From Elusimicrobia bacterium GWB2_63_22 (GTDB taxonomy: Bacteria > Elusimicrobiota > Elusimicrobia > Elusimicrobiales > UBA9959), in contig MGUA01000019.1 in assembly GCA_001799735.1 (NCBI GenBank), positions 1 through 47,237 on the forward strand: a DNA stretch of 47,237 bases, written 5' to 3'. Both the position numbers and the translations under genes were made by a program. Position 1 is the first letter of the stretch, and every line of letters begins with the position of its first letter. The notes under the pieces were generated by a model that was not told where the DNA came from, searched no databases, and saw nothing but the letters and a program-made list of their open reading frames with translations. Positions 14,960 through 23,719 of this stretch are shown here, piece by piece.

Positions 14960-15619
14960 TTATTTGCGGCCGGTTACTTCGGCGCCGAACTGGCGCAGGA
15001 AAGCCGTCATAAAGCGGTGTCGGCCCGCGGCGGCGCGCCTGCCGCCCGGCGTGTTCATGAGGCCTTTGAGGAGCAGCAGCTTCTCGTGGAAATGGTTCAG
15101 GGTCGGGCCGGCCGAGCCGGAGTAGGCTTTTGCGGACTTGTGCAGCACCGGTTTTACCGCCGGGTCGTAGATGTCCCTGCCCTTGGCCCCGCCGTAGGCG
15201 AAGGCGCGGGCTATGCCGATGGCGCCTATGGCGTCCAGGCGGTCGGCGTCCTGCATGATGCGGCCTTCCAGGGTGGCGATGCGGTTGCGGACCCGGGCCC
15301 CTTTAAAGGACGACTCGGCTATGATAGAGGCGACATGCGCCACCGTGGCCTCGTCCACCTTCAGGCTCCGCAGCCAGGCCGCGGCCTTCTTCGGCCCGGC
15401 GGAGGCGTCCCCGCCGTGAAATTTCCAGTCGGCGATGTCGTGCAGCAGGGCCGCCAGCTCTACGACGAACATGTCGGCCCCCGAGCCTTTACCCAGCATC
15501 CTGGCGTTGGCCCACACGCGCTCTACGTGCAGCCAGTCGTGCCCGGTGGCCTCGCGCCCCAGGGTTTTGCGCGCGTAGGCCGCGGTCCTGCGGATAATCT
15601 CTTTTTGTTCCTTATTCAT
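14960..15619 (-). CDS. HD-domain phosphohydrolase (YedJ/YpgQ-like)
   Basis: The 219-aa protein carries the HD metal-binding set: GHDWLHVERVWANA (first His), LLHDIADWKFHGGD (the HD pair) and IMQDADRLDAIGAIGIARAF (the distal Asp). The order, the spacing and the closing EKLLLLKGLMNT match the YedJ/YpgQ group of cytoplasmic HD hydrolases, some of which cleave nucleotides or pyrophosphate. The substrate here is unknown. It starts 17 bases after the stop of the CPAF-like protease gene. The family call is secure. Confidence 0.88.
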   Translation of the reverse strand: MNKEQKEIIRRTAAYARKTLGREATGHDWLHVERVWANARMLGKGSGADMFVVELAALLHDIADWKFHGGDASAGPKKAAAWLRSLKVDEATVAHVASIIAESSFKGARVRNRIATLEGRIMQDADRLDAIGAIGIARAFAYGGAKGRDIYDPAVKPVLHKSAKAYSGSAGPTLNHFHEKLLLLKGLMNTPGGRRAAAGRHRFMTAFLRQFGAEVTGRK

Positions 15620-15636
15620 TCGAGGCCGGAGCGGTC

Positions 15637-17439
15637 CTATTTTATCAGGGCGTTCACGGCGGCGTCGGCCGCCTTCAGGTAGCCGGCGAAGTTGCCCTGC
15701 ACGTCCTCCGGGGTCACGGCGTACGGCACGTCGGGGGTGACGCCCAGGTTCTCTATGGGGGCGCCGTTAGGGCGCTCGGCTATGGTGGCGGTGAGGTTGA
15801 TGGTCTCCACGCCGAGCAGGTTGTTCTCCCGCTTGTAGGGCTTAACCACCCCGCCGGCCCCGGCGGTGCGCGTGCCAAAGATCACGGCGCGCCCGTTGTC
15901 CTGCATGATGGCCGGGAAAAAGTCCCCGCCCGAGAAGTCGGCCTCGTTGGTGAGGATCAGCAGCGGCTTGTTGTAGCGCGTTTCCGGGTTGGGTGTTACG
16001 GCGGCGATGCCGAACACCGCCAGCGGCGAGGTGATGGTGCGGCCGGCGCTCCACTCTTTTACCGTGTCCGCGTAGAAGGCCGTCCAGTTCTTGAGCAGCT
16101 CCAGGCTGACCGGGTAGCCGGCCACGTCGGGGCCCAGGCCTTCCTGCGCGTCCGCCTCGGTCTTGGCGCCGGCGGTCTCCTGGATGAACTTTATGGCCTC
16201 GGAGACGTCCGACTGGGTGAGGGAGATGTAGTGCTTGGGCACGGCCAGCGGGCTGTCGGTAAGCATGCCCGCCAGCGCGTAGAGGTAGAGCACTATGCCG
16301 CCGGGGTTATTGGTCTCGTCGATGATCAGGGCGTCGGCGCGCTGGCTGAATTCCTTGACCAGCGCCCCGAAGGCCTTGGCCTGGCCGGAGGGGTCGCTCA
16401 CCCCGTAGGTGGGGATGCGCACGAAACCTATGTTCCTGCCCGTAGAGGGCGACTTGTAGACGTAGGCCCTGAAGGGGCTGTCGGCCGGGGCCGTCCAGAC
16501 CTTCTCGCCGAAATCCGGCAGGAAGCCGTCCTTGTTGCCTATGCCGAAGGAGGCCTGTTCCCCGCCGGGCGCGGCAGCGGTCTGCACCATCATCATGCCC
16601 AGCCAGGACATCGGTATCCGGAGCCCCAGGGCGCCCTTGGAGACGAAAGGCTGCGGGGCTATAAGCTCGGGGGCGTACATCCACTTGAGCGGGTACTGCA
16701 CCGCCTCTGCCGCCCCGGCCGGCTTTATGCCCAGCGAGACCGGGCCCTGCGGCACGGCGTCGGCGGAGGCGCCGCTGCGGAAGGTGAGCATCATGGCCGA
16801 CATGGTGGCGTCGGTCTGCGGCACGCCGGCCTGGCCGGCCCGCGCTTCAAGTTCCTTTACCACCTCCTGCACGGGGCGGCCGTAGAAGGAGGTTATCTCG
16901 TCGCCGACCTTGAACGGGAAGATGTTCTCGGGGAGGGCTTTGCGGTTGATGCCGGAGATGAAGTAGCGGCCGCCGGCCTGGGTGACGCTGAGCGGCAGGT
17001 AGGCCATTTCGGTGGAATGGAACGAGACGGAGACGTGGTAGTCCTTCATGGAGTTCAGCATGGACTTCAGCAGCAGCTGGTAGTCCTTCACGCCGAAGCT
17101 CTCGGAAGAGCTCACGGTGTCCCTGGCCCGCTGTATCTCGGCGTCCAGGTCCCAGCCGTACTGGTCTTTCTTCCAGCCGGCGGGCGCGTAGCGGGCGGCT
17201 ATCATGGCGCGCACGGAGTCCAGGTCGGACAGCATCAGCTGCTTGAGCTGGGCCTGCGTCATCTGCGGCTGGCTGCCCAGGGTGGCCGAGGCCAGGTCCT
17301 TGTCGAAGACCCGGCCGTAATCCTCCGGCGAGGCGCCGGCCAGGCTCTCCAGCTCGTCCAGGGGGGCGGCGGAGGCGGCGGGTGATAAAAGCATGAGGCT
17401 GCAAAGGGCGGCGAACAGCCCTTTAACGGAATGGTTCAT
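15637..17439 (-). CDS. Secreted S41-type serine protease, CPAF-like
   Basis: The 600-aa protein has a signal peptide (GLFAALCSLMLLSPAASA) and the layout of the CPAF (chlamydial protease-like activity factor) branch of S41 peptidases. KDYHVSVSFHSTEM (about residues 133-146) supplies the candidate catalytic His, IIDETNNPGG the typical S41 strand, ADFSGGDFFPAIMQDNGRA the Ser, and GAPIENLGVTP near the C-terminus a candidate Glu, giving a Ser-His-Glu triad. A PDZ-like section (FPFKVGDEITSFYGRPVQEVV) lies between. It probably cleaves proteins in the periplasm or outside. GGAGC stands before the ATG. A perfect TATAAT (rc 17479-17484) 40 bases upstream suggests its own promoter. CPAF assignment is from motif order; the S41 call is safe. 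Confidence 0.85.
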   Translation of the reverse strand: MNHSVKGLFAALCSLMLLSPAASAAPLDELESLAGASPEDYGRVFDKDLASATLGSQPQMTQAQLKQLMLSDLDSVRAMIAARYAPAGWKKDQYGWDLDAEIQRARDTVSSSESFGVKDYQLLLKSMLNSMKDYHVSVSFHSTEMAYLPLSVTQAGGRYFISGINRKALPENIFPFKVGDEITSFYGRPVQEVVKELEARAGQAGVPQTDATMSAMMLTFRSGASADAVPQGPVSLGIKPAGAAEAVQYPLKWMYAPELIAPQPFVSKGALGLRIPMSWLGMMMVQTAAAPGGEQASFGIGNKDGFLPDFGEKVWTAPADSPFRAYVYKSPSTGRNIGFVRIPTYGVSDPSGQAKAFGALVKEFSQRADALIIDETNNPGGIVLYLYALAGMLTDSPLAVPKHYISLTQSDVSEAIKFIQETAGAKTEADAQEGLGPDVAGYPVSLELLKNWTAFYADTVKEWSAGRTITSPLAVFGIAAVTPNPETRYNKPLLILTNEADFSGGDFFPAIMQDNGRAVIFGTRTAGAGGVVKPYKRENNLLGVETINLTATIAERPNGAPIENLGVTPDVPYAVTPEDVQGNFAGYLKAADAAVNALIK

Positions 17440-17478
17440 AGTTGGCTCCAGGAATATAAACGGGTTTTCACTGATACT

Positions 17479-17503
17479 ATTATAGCCGCGCGGGGAGCGC
17501 GGC
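17479..17503 (-). promoter_or_regulatory. Candidate promoter with abutting palindrome before the CPAF-like gene
   Basis: On the minus strand a perfect TATAAT (rc 17479-17484) is directly preceded by GCCGCGC-TCCCC-GCGCGGC (rc 17485-17503), an inverted repeat with 7-base arms that fills the -10/-35 spacer. No good -35 is visible. The palindrome could be an operator, or a stem ending transcription from the pyruvate kinase gene. Confidence 0.45.
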
Positions 17504-17536
17504 GACAGGTACTAAAGGCCTTGAGTTTTCTGGGCC

Positions 17537-18571
17537 CTATGGTCTGGGGCGGCAGCCTTCTGTGTGCCGGATTATCTGGTTCATCATGCGCACCGCCTCT
17601 ACGGGGTATTTGCCCGCGGCGGTCTCGGCCGAGAGCATCACGTAGTCGGTGCCGTCCAGCACGGCGTTGGCCACGTCGGAAACCTCGGCGCGGGTGGGAA
17701 TGGGGTTGGCCGTCATGGTCTCCAGCATCTGCGTGGCGGTGATGACGGGTTTGCCGAGGCGGTTGCACAGGGCGATAATGCGCTTCTGCAGCATGGGCAC
17801 TTCCCACAGCGGGAACATCACGCCCATGTCGCCGCGGGCCACCATTACGCCGTCGGCGGCCTTAACTATCTCCTCCAGGTTCTTAACGGCTTCGCGGGCC
17901 TCTATCTTGGCGATTATCTTGCAGCCCGGCAGGGACGGCTTTACCAGCCGGGCCACGGCTCTCACGTCCTCCCCGGTGCGCACAAAGGACTGGGCTATAA
18001 AATCGGGTTTCAGCGTCAGGCCGAAAGCTATGTCGGCCCTGTCCTCGTCAGACAGCAGCGGGAAGTCCAGGCGGGCCAGGGGGATGTTCACTCCCTTGCG
18101 CTCCTTCAGGATTCCCCCCGCGGCCACTTCGCAGTCAAGCGAGTCGCGGCCCACGCCCTTCACTTCCAGGGCGATATTGCCGTCGTCGATGTAGACAAAG
18201 TGCCCTTTCTTTATAACCTTGAGCGAGCCGAGGTAATCAAAAGGTATCTCACCCGCGCGGCAGGCGCGCCCGGGCTGCACCAGGGCTACGCGCTGGCGTT
18301 TCTTAAGTTCCAGCGGCGCGGGCAGGCGTCCTATCCTGATGCGGTTGCCCTTGAGGTCCTGCAGTATGAGGATGTGGCGGCGCAGTTTGCGGTTAAGTTC
18401 CCTCACCAGGGCCACGCGGGCGGCGTGGCCGGCGTTGTCGCCGTGGGAAAAATTCAGGCGGACGGCGTCGAGGCCGGCGGCGTAGAGCCGGCGCAGCAGG
18501 GCCGGGGAGGAACTGGCCGGGCCGAGGGTGGCGAGGATCCTGGTCCTGGGGCAGCGGGGCGTTTTTATCAT
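17537..18571 (-). CDS. pyk: Pyruvate kinase lacking the C-terminal domain
   Basis: The 344-aa product holds the catalytic A domain and B lid of pyruvate kinase: [18 protein letters not shown], the lid around [12 protein letters not shown] (most enzymes have GP-K/E-IR, here GN-R-IR), [11 protein letters not shown] with the catalytic Lys, VARGDMGV, and [30 protein letters not shown]. It catalyses phosphoenolpyruvate plus ADP to pyruvate plus ATP. It ends at NQIIRHTEG, where usual enzymes of about 470 aa continue into the allosteric C domain, so effector control and the usual tetramer contacts must differ. I start it at the ATG at 18571; a TTG five codons earlier is the alternative. The terminator of the transaldolase operon lies just upstream, so it has its own promoter. 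Confidence 0.85.
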   Translation of the reverse strand: MIKTPRCPRTRILATLGPASSSPALLRRLYAAGLDAVRLNFSHGDNAGHAARVALVRELNRKLRRHILILQDLKGNRIRIGRLPAPLELKKRQRVALVQPGRACRAGEIPFDYLGSLKVIKKGHFVYIDDGNIALEVKGVGRDSLDCEVAAGGILKERKGVNIPLARLDFPLLSDEDRADIAFGLTLKPDFIAQSFVRTGEDVRAVARLVKPSLPGCKIIAKIEAREAVKNLEEIVKAADGVMVARGDMGVMFPLWEVPMLQKRIIALCNRLGKPVITATQMLETMTANPIPTRAEVSDVANAVLDGTDYVMLSAETAAGKYPVEAVRMMNQIIRHTEGCRPRP

Positions 18572-18584
18572 GTTCTTATTGTAC

Positions 18585-18654
18585 AAAAACGGTAATAAGG
18601 GAACAGCCGCCTAGACGGGGCCCATGGGGAGCTCCACGAAAAGACGGCTGTTCC
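18585..18654 (-). terminator. Terminator of the moxR-bat-rpiB-tal operon
   Basis: GGAACAGCCG (18600-18609) pairs perfectly with CGGCTGTTCC (18645-18654) across a 35-base loop that itself contains a GGAGCTCC palindrome. On the minus strand the stem is followed by CTTATTACCG and five T (18585-18589). It stands 19 bases after the transaldolase stop. Confidence 0.7.
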
Positions 18655-18673
18655 TGCGTTAGAGAGACAGTTT

Positions 18674-19009
18674 TTACAGCGCTTTGCAGCGGCGGCGCTT
18701 GGAGATCAGGTACTCGCCGTTGCGCTTGTGCATGCGGGCCACCAGCTGGTGGGTGCCGGGCTGGAAGTTGTTCCAGTCGAACCACCAGTAGCCGACCGCG
18801 TGCCTGCAGGGCTGCCAGGGCTGGTCGTTGACGGAAATGTCAACGCCGGTGCAGTCGCTGGCGCCGATGCGCACCGAATACTGCCTGGTGGTGACGCTCT
18901 CCAGGTTCTTCGGGTAGTCTACGACCACGTATTCGTTGGTGTCAACGATCTTGGTGGCGGGCTTGGTGCTGTTGGTTTTATTGTTCTTTTTCACGGCTAA
19001 CTTAAGCAT
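18674..19009 (-). CDS. Possible internal gene: C-terminal domain of the Tal fusion made separately
   Basis: In frame within the transaldolase fusion, GGAGG (rc 19018-19022) lies eight bases before an ATG at 19009-19007, an ideal ribosome binding site. Translation there would give a free 111-aa protein: a basic, Asn/Lys/Thr-rich head ([17 protein letters not shown]) and a compact beta-rich domain containing [35 protein letters not shown] and GTHQLVARM. Such a tail plus linker looks like an originally separate small protein that was joined to the transaldolase by loss of a stop codon. Whether it is made as a separate product, as the fusion or both cannot be decided from sequence. I do not recognise the domain with certainty. 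Confidence 0.4.
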   Translation of the reverse strand: MLKLAVKKNNKTNSTKPATKIVDTNEYVVVDYPKNLESVTTRQYSVRIGASDCTGVDISVNDQPWQPCRHAVGYWWFDWNNFQPGTHQLVARMHKRNGEYLISKRRRCKAL

Positions 19010-20650
19010 TTCGCTTTCCTCCGCTTGTAGGGCTTTGCCGGTGACTCCGGCTTTGCCAACCCGGGCTATCCGCTCGCCCAGAAGGGCCAGGGACTTGTCC
19101 AGGGGGTGTTTCAAATGCAGTCTCAGAACGCGCCTGTTCCGTAGATCCATGGCTTCGAAGTCGCCAATGGCTTGCGCTGTTTCCAGCTGCCAGAAAATGT
19201 ATTTTTCCCCCGAAGCTACTATATCTTTTTCGGCGCCCGCCGTCAAGATGAGCACCAGGGGCCGGCCGGGGCCGCGGCGGCGGATCTCGCCGGAGGAGCG
19301 CAGCGCGCCGGTGCCCCGCGCGAGCGGGCACTTGCCGGCGTTGCCCGGGAGGGAGGCACGGAAATTCTCCACTGCCGCCTCTACGCCCGGGGCGTCCGGC
19401 AGGCAGGAGACCAGCTGTACCCCGCTGCTGACGGAGCGCGCCAGCGCTTCTTCCAGGGTTCCGGCGCCGGCGGCGGTTTTTAGCGCGGCGGACAGCCAGG
19501 CTTCGGCCTCGCTGTCGGCCAGGTCCGGCGGCGCAGGCGGCGCCGCGGGCTTTTGCGCGGGCGCGGCCCGGCGCGCGGCCTCCATGAGCGCCAGGATGCC
19601 GTCGTAGGAGCGGGCGAACTTGGCTATGCCGTCGGCCTCCAGCTCCAGCAGGAGGCGCTTGAAATCCACCCCGGCCTTGGCCAGCCCGGCGAAATAGGTG
19701 CGGGCGGCGGCCGCGCGGTCCGCCAGGGGCTCCTTGTTTATCCGCCCGGCGGCGAAGTAAGCCTCCAGGGCGTCCTCCGGGGCCGTATTTACGGAGCCCT
19801 CCAGCGCCAGCTCCTCCATATAAAGGGAAGGCCGGTAGGCCGGGTCCTTAACGCTGGTGGAGGCCCAGAGTATGCGCTGCGGCGGCATGCCGGAAGCCAT
19901 ATAAGGCTTGGTATAAAAAAGTTCGCGGTACAGCTCGTAGGCGAGCACCGAGTTGGCGATGGCGGCGCGGCCGAGCAGTTCCTTCGGCGCCCCATCCGGC
20001 CGCGCCTTCAGGGCGGCGTCCACGGCGGAGTCGATGCGGCTGACGAAGAAGCTGGCCACCGAAGCCACGCCCTCCAGCGGCAGGCGGTTGCGCGAGCGCC
20101 AGCTCATGGCCCCGGTATAGGCCTGGGTGACCGCGCGGTAGCGTTCCACGGAGAAGATCAGGGTGAAGTTTACGCTGACGCCTTTCTTCAGCAGGGCTTC
20201 GCCGGCGGCCAGGCCTTCCGTCGTGGCCGGGACCTTTATCATCAGGTTGCGGCGGCCTATCTTTTCGAACAGGCGCAGGCCCTCGGCCTCGGTGGCGGCG
20301 GCGTTGCGGGCGAGCCGGGGCGAAACTTCCATGCTGACGAAGCCGTCCAGGCAGCCGGAAACCTCGTAGACGGGCTTGAAGATGTCGGCGGCGCGCTGGA
20401 TGTCCTCCACCGCCAGGGTCTCGAAGATCTTTTCCGCGGGGGCGCCGGCGGCGGCCAGGTCGCGCAGGGGCCCGGCGTAACAGTCCAGGGCCAGGGCTTT
20501 CTCAAAGATGGAGGGGTTGGAGGTAAGGCCGCTGACGGCGCGGAAGTCCTTCATACGGGCGATAGTGCCGTCGAGGATCAGGTCGCGGCGCAGGTTGTCC
20601 AGCCAGAGGCTCTGGCGGGTGGCGGCTATGTCGGCGGGGGTCAGCATCAA
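18674..20650 (-). CDS. tal: Transaldolase fused to a PGI-like remnant and a small C-terminal domain
   Basis: Residues about 1-370 of this 658-aa protein are a Tal-type transaldolase: [37 protein letters not shown] with the Schiff-base Lys140, [15 protein letters not shown], and [14 protein letters not shown]. It moves dihydroxyacetone units between sugar phosphates in the non-oxidative pentose phosphate pathway. Residues about 375-545 resemble the end of the glucose-6-phosphate isomerase half of known Tal-PGI fusions ([31 protein letters not shown]) but are too short to form that enzyme, so this looks like a remnant. Residues 548-658 are a separate beta-rich domain ([19 protein letters not shown]). 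Before Met548 there is a strong internal ribosome binding site (see 18674-19009). The start overlaps the rpiB stop by four bases. Confidence 0.88.
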   Translation of the reverse strand: MMLTPADIAATRQSLWLDNLRRDLILDGTIARMKDFRAVSGLTSNPSIFEKALALDCYAGPLRDLAAAGAPAEKIFETLAVEDIQRAADIFKPVYEVSGCLDGFVSMEVSPRLARNAAATEAEGLRLFEKIGRRNLMIKVPATTEGLAAGEALLKKGVSVNFTLIFSVERYRAVTQAYTGAMSWRSRNRLPLEGVASVASFFVSRIDSAVDAALKARPDGAPKELLGRAAIANSVLAYELYRELFYTKPYMASGMPPQRILWASTSVKDPAYRPSLYMEELALEGSVNTAPEDALEAYFAAGRINKEPLADRAAAARTYFAGLAKAGVDFKRLLLELEADGIAKFARSYDGILALMEAARRAAPAQKPAAPPAPPDLADSEAEAWLSAALKTAAGAGTLEEALARSVSSGVQLVSCLPDAPGVEAAVENFRASLPGNAGKCPLARGTGALRSSGEIRRRGPGRPLVLILTAGAEKDIVASGEKYIFWQLETAQAIGDFEAMDLRNRRVLRLHLKHPLDKSLALLGERIARVGKAGVTGKALQAEESEMLKLAVKKNNKTNSTKPATKIVDTNEYVVVDYPKNLESVTTRQYSVRIGASDCTGVDISVNDQPWQPCRHAVGYWWFDWNNFQPGTHQLVARMHKRNGEYLISKRRRCKAL

Positions 20651-21096
20651 TTATTTTTTTCCAGGGCGCTGATCTTGTCCAGGCGGCGCTTATGGCGCTC
20701 CTCGTTGCTGAACTCGGCGGAGAGGAAAGCCTTGGCGATCTCGAAGGCGAGCGCCTGGCCGATGATGCGGGCGCCGAGGCAGATCACGTTCATGTCGTCG
20801 TGCTCCACGCCCTGGTGGGCGGAGTAGGTGTCGTGGCAGAGCCCGGCGCGGATGCCCTTGAGCTTGTTGGCCGCCACGCAGGCGCCTACGCCGGAGCCGC
20901 ACACCACTATGGCGCGCCGCGCGGCGCCCGAGGTGACCGCCCGGGCGGCCTTCTCGGCGAAATCGGGGTAGTCCACGGCCCGGTCAGGGGAGTCGGTGCC
21001 GAGGTCCGTCACTTCGTGGCCCAGCGTCGCCAGGTGTTTGACGAGCAGAACTTTCAGGGGGTATCCCGCGTGGTCGCTGGCGATGGCTACGTTCAT
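20647..21096 (-). CDS. rpiB: Ribose-5-phosphate isomerase B
   Basis: The 149-aa protein interconverts ribose 5-phosphate and ribulose 5-phosphate. It has the RpiB/LacAB marks in the right order: [11 protein letters not shown] at the N-terminus, [21 protein letters not shown], the [24 protein letters not shown] loop with the catalytic Cys, [21 protein letters not shown], and the helical C-terminus. Length is normal. It starts 17 bases after batE and its stop overlaps the transaldolase start by four bases (ATGA), so both pentose-phosphate enzymes are the tail of the bat operon. Confidence 0.95.
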   Translation of the reverse strand: MNVAIASDHAGYPLKVLLVKHLATLGHEVTDLGTDSPDRAVDYPDFAEKAARAVTSGAARRAIVVCGSGVGACVAANKLKGIRAGLCHDTYSAHQGVEHDDMNVICLGARIIGQALAFEIAKAFLSAEFSNEERHKRRLDKISALEKNN

Positions 21097-21113
21097 GTTT
21101 TTTCCTTGCGCCG

Positions 21114-21860
21114 TTAAAGGCGTTCCACTTCGGTCTTCAGAGCCCAGCCCTTTATGCCTTCCTTGGGCAGGCCGATCTCGTAATAGATCTCGTCGTCGTA
21201 ATCCAGGATCTTCACCAGGCGGCCTTCGGGGGCCGAGGCGTAGGTCTTAAAGCTCTCGCCCGGGCCGCTGAGCATGCGCGTCCCCCCCGCCCTGGTGACC
21301 ACGCCGGCGGCTGTAAAAGTGGAGGACTGCCTGGCGCCCAGCCAGGCCAGCGACAGCAGCAGCAGCGCGCCCAGCGCCAGCGAGGCCCGGCCCGACGCCC
21401 GCCCCGGCCCGCTGCCGTCCAGCAGGAAGCCGGCGCCGCCGGTGAGGCAGGCCAGCCAGAAGAACAGGATGGCGGCCGCCTGCAGCTCGCCGTCGGAGAA
21501 CAGGTAGTAGAGCAGGTGCAGCGCCTTGGGCGCGCCTTCGGGCACCAGGCGCTGGCCGGTCTGGCGCAGGGCGAAGTCCAGGTTGGCCCGGATGTCGCCC
21601 GAGCGCGGGTTGAGCGTGAAGGCCTTGGCGTAGTTGAAGACGGCCGGACCCATGCGCCCCAGCCGGAACTGGGCGTTGCCGGCGTTGTACCAGCCCCAGG
21701 GGTTGGCCGGCTCTTTCTTGACCACCTTGCGGTAGCCTTCCAGCGCCTCTTCGTAGCGGGCGTTCTTGTAATGGTCGTTGAACTCGGCCATCTCGCTCAG
21801 GTCGTAGGCGGAGGCGGCGGCCGGCAGCGCCAGCAGGCAGGCGAGCAGGAGCTTGTTCAT
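21114..21860 (-). CDS. batE: BatE-like TPR and SH3 membrane protein
   Basis: The 248-aa product has a signal peptide ([16 protein letters not shown]), TPR-like helices ([48 protein letters not shown] region, about residues 30-85), two membrane segments ([22 protein letters not shown] and [18 protein letters not shown]) and a C-terminal SH3-like domain ([18 protein letters not shown]). This is the BatE arrangement. Bat proteins, first named in Bacteroides and also studied in Leptospira, act in envelope stress or oxygen tolerance, probably as a membrane complex. A longer frame upstream is read-through of batD; the ATG at 21860 overlaps the batD stop by four bases and starts a proper signal peptide. 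Confidence 0.85.
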   Translation of the reverse strand: MNKLLLACLLALPAAASAYDLSEMAEFNDHYKNARYEEALEGYRKVVKKEPANPWGWYNAGNAQFRLGRMGPAVFNYAKAFTLNPRSGDIRANLDFALRQTGQRLVPEGAPKALHLLYYLFSDGELQAAAILFFWLACLTGGAGFLLDGSGPGRASGRASLALGALLLLSLAWLGARQSSTFTAAGVVTRAGGTRMLSGPGESFKTYASAPEGRLVKILDYDDEIYYEIGLPKEGIKGWALKTEVERL

Positions 21861-23719
21861 CGGAGTTCCTTCTCCAGCAGCTCTATGAGCAGGGAATATT
21901 TTCTGGTCAGGTCGCGCGCGCCCTCGGCCTCGGCGGCGGCCGGCGAGAAATGGCGCAGCTCCAGGGCGGACCAGAGGTCCTTGATCTCTTCCAGGGCCCG
22001 GGCGCTGGCGCGCGGGAAGCGGGCCTTTATCAGATCGGTGGCCTTCCGGATGGTCAGCGCGCTCACCTTTACGCCGCACTTGTCGGACAGGTAGGCCATG
22101 TAGGAGTCGTAAAGGGTGGAGACGGCCTCGTTATGCTTGCCGGCCTTTATCAGGGCTTCCGTCTCTTCGATGTCGCGGGCGGCCTCGCTGCGGGCCCTGC
22201 GGAACCTGAACAGCAGCGGGTTGGCGAGCTTGAAGCGGTTCATCCTGGCCAGCAGGAACGACAGGCCCAGCAGGGCCGCGGGGACGGCGTGCGACCAGTA
22301 GGGCAGCGTGTTGACCTGGGCGGCCACGAAGGGCAGGGCGTCCCCGCCCTTGCGCTCGCTGACGTAGCGGATGTCGGAGCCGGACTGCGTAACGGCGGAA
22401 GCCGCCGCGCTGCCCGGCGTGAAATTGAGGCTCTTGCCGGCCTGGGCGCCTTTCTCCACGGTCAGCGTCACCGGGTCGGTGGCCAGCTCCCTGTAGGCGC
22501 CGGCGCGCGGGTCGAAGAAGGCGAATTTCACCGGCGGCACGGTCTTGCGGCCCTCGGCGCGCGGCACCAGGATATAGGTGAAGGTCTTCTTGCCGCTGAT
22601 CACGTCCCCGTCCTTGCGGATGTCGAGGGAGCTCATCGTGTCGAAGACTTTAAAATCGGCCAGGTCGGGCAGCTTGGGGGCGGTGACGGCTTTCAGGTTG
22701 CCGCTGCCGGTGACGGTGACGGAAAAATTAACGGCCTCGCCGGTGCGCGCCTCGGAGCGGTCGGCCGAGGCCAGCACCGAGTAGGTGCCCACCGCCCCGC
22801 CGAAAGCGGCCGGGGCCCCCGCGGGCAGCGGCTTGATGTCGATGCTGATGGGGTCGGTGGAGAAATCCCTGCTCTGGCCCTGCGCCCCGCTCCTGGCCAT
22901 GAACTTCTGGAAGAAGTTGGGGTCGAACGGGTCTATCTGCTCGTCGGTCGGCACCTGGGCGATGACAGTGGCGGACTTGATCTCGGCCGGCCCCGGCGTC
23001 AGCGCGAACATGGCCGCCTTGATCTCGCTGTAGGCGTAGCGCACGCCGTTGATGTCGGTCTCGCCGTTGCGCACCGGCGGCAGGTCCTCGGAGATGAGGT
23101 TCTTGAAGGCCGGCGGCACGTACTGCGGGTTGGAGGAGAGCGGCACCGAGGTGTAGAACTTTATACTGACGTTGATCTGCTCGCCCGGGTAGGCCGACTT
23201 GCGGTCGGTCTCGGCCTTGATGAAGATGGGCACGCGGTCGGCGCCGCCTGCGGCCTGCTTGCGGGCGGCCGGGCGCGCGGGCTGGGCCGGGCGCGACGCG
23301 GGCTGCGACGGGGCGGCCAGCGCGGCTTTCGCCTTGGTGACGGTCACCTGCAGCTCGGGCGCTATGGCCTTCTCCTTGCCGTTGAAGACGGAGATGGAGG
23401 GGATGGTCTGCGCGCCGATGAAGCGCGGGGTCAGGATATAGGTGAACGAGACCGAGGTGGTGATCTTGCCGTTGATGATGGAGATGCTCTGGCTGCGCCC
23501 GGAGGAATAGACGTTGAAATTCTGCATGTTCGGCAGCTTCGGCTCGGGGACGTTGGCCGAGTCCCCGGAGACGGTGACGGTGAGGTAGAGGTTGCCGTCT
23601 ATCTCCACCGTGCTGCGGTCGGTCTCCGCCGTTACGGCCAGGTACGCCGCTCCCGGGGCGGCCAGCAGCAGCGCCAGCGCCAGGGCGCAGAAAAATTTAA
23701 GCGGGCGGGCCGGCATCAC
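21857..23719 (-). CDS. batD: BatD (oxygen-tolerance family) membrane-anchored protein
   Basis: The 620-aa protein has a signal peptide (FFCALALALLLAAPGAAYL), several beta-sandwich repeats typical of BatD (for example VEIDGNLYLTVTVSGDS, then VSFTYILTPRFIGAQTIPSI; and again INVSIKFYTSVPL, then VNFSVTVTGSGNLKAVTAPKLPDL with KTFTYILVPRAEGRKTVPP), one membrane helix near residues 465-485 (HAVPAALLGLSFLLA) and a cytoplasmic helical tail. It is the large periplasmic part of the Bat complex. An alanine/proline/lysine-rich linker (KAALAAPSQPASRPAQ) splits the periplasmic section. Overlaps of four bases with both neighbours show tight translational coupling. Confidence 0.9.
   Translation of the reverse strand: MMPARPLKFFCALALALLLAAPGAAYLAVTAETDRSTVEIDGNLYLTVTVSGDSANVPEPKLPNMQNFNVYSSGRSQSISIINGKITTSVSFTYILTPRFIGAQTIPSISVFNGKEKAIAPELQVTVTKAKAALAAPSQPASRPAQPARPAARKQAAGGADRVPIFIKAETDRKSAYPGEQINVSIKFYTSVPLSSNPQYVPPAFKNLISEDLPPVRNGETDINGVRYAYSEIKAAMFALTPGPAEIKSATVIAQVPTDEQIDPFDPNFFQKFMARSGAQGQSRDFSTDPISIDIKPLPAGAPAAFGGAVGTYSVLASADRSEARTGEAVNFSVTVTGSGNLKAVTAPKLPDLADFKVFDTMSSLDIRKDGDVISGKKTFTYILVPRAEGRKTVPPVKFAFFDPRAGAYRELATDPVTLTVEKGAQAGKSLNFTPGSAAASAVTQSGSDIRYVSERKGGDALPFVAAQVNTLPYWSHAVPAALLGLSFLLARMNRFKLANPLLFRFRRARSEAARDIEETEALIKAGKHNEAVSTLYDSYMAYLSDKCGVKVSALTIRKATDLIKARFPRASARALEEIKDLWSALELRHFSPAAAEAEGARDLTRKYSLLIELLEKELR

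Noticed and set aside
21861-22079. Longer start of batE at 22079
   Set aside because: The additional 73 residues are Arg/Gly/Pro-rich shadow of batD, and the ATG at 21860 begins a signal peptide and makes the four-base overlap seen throughout the operon.
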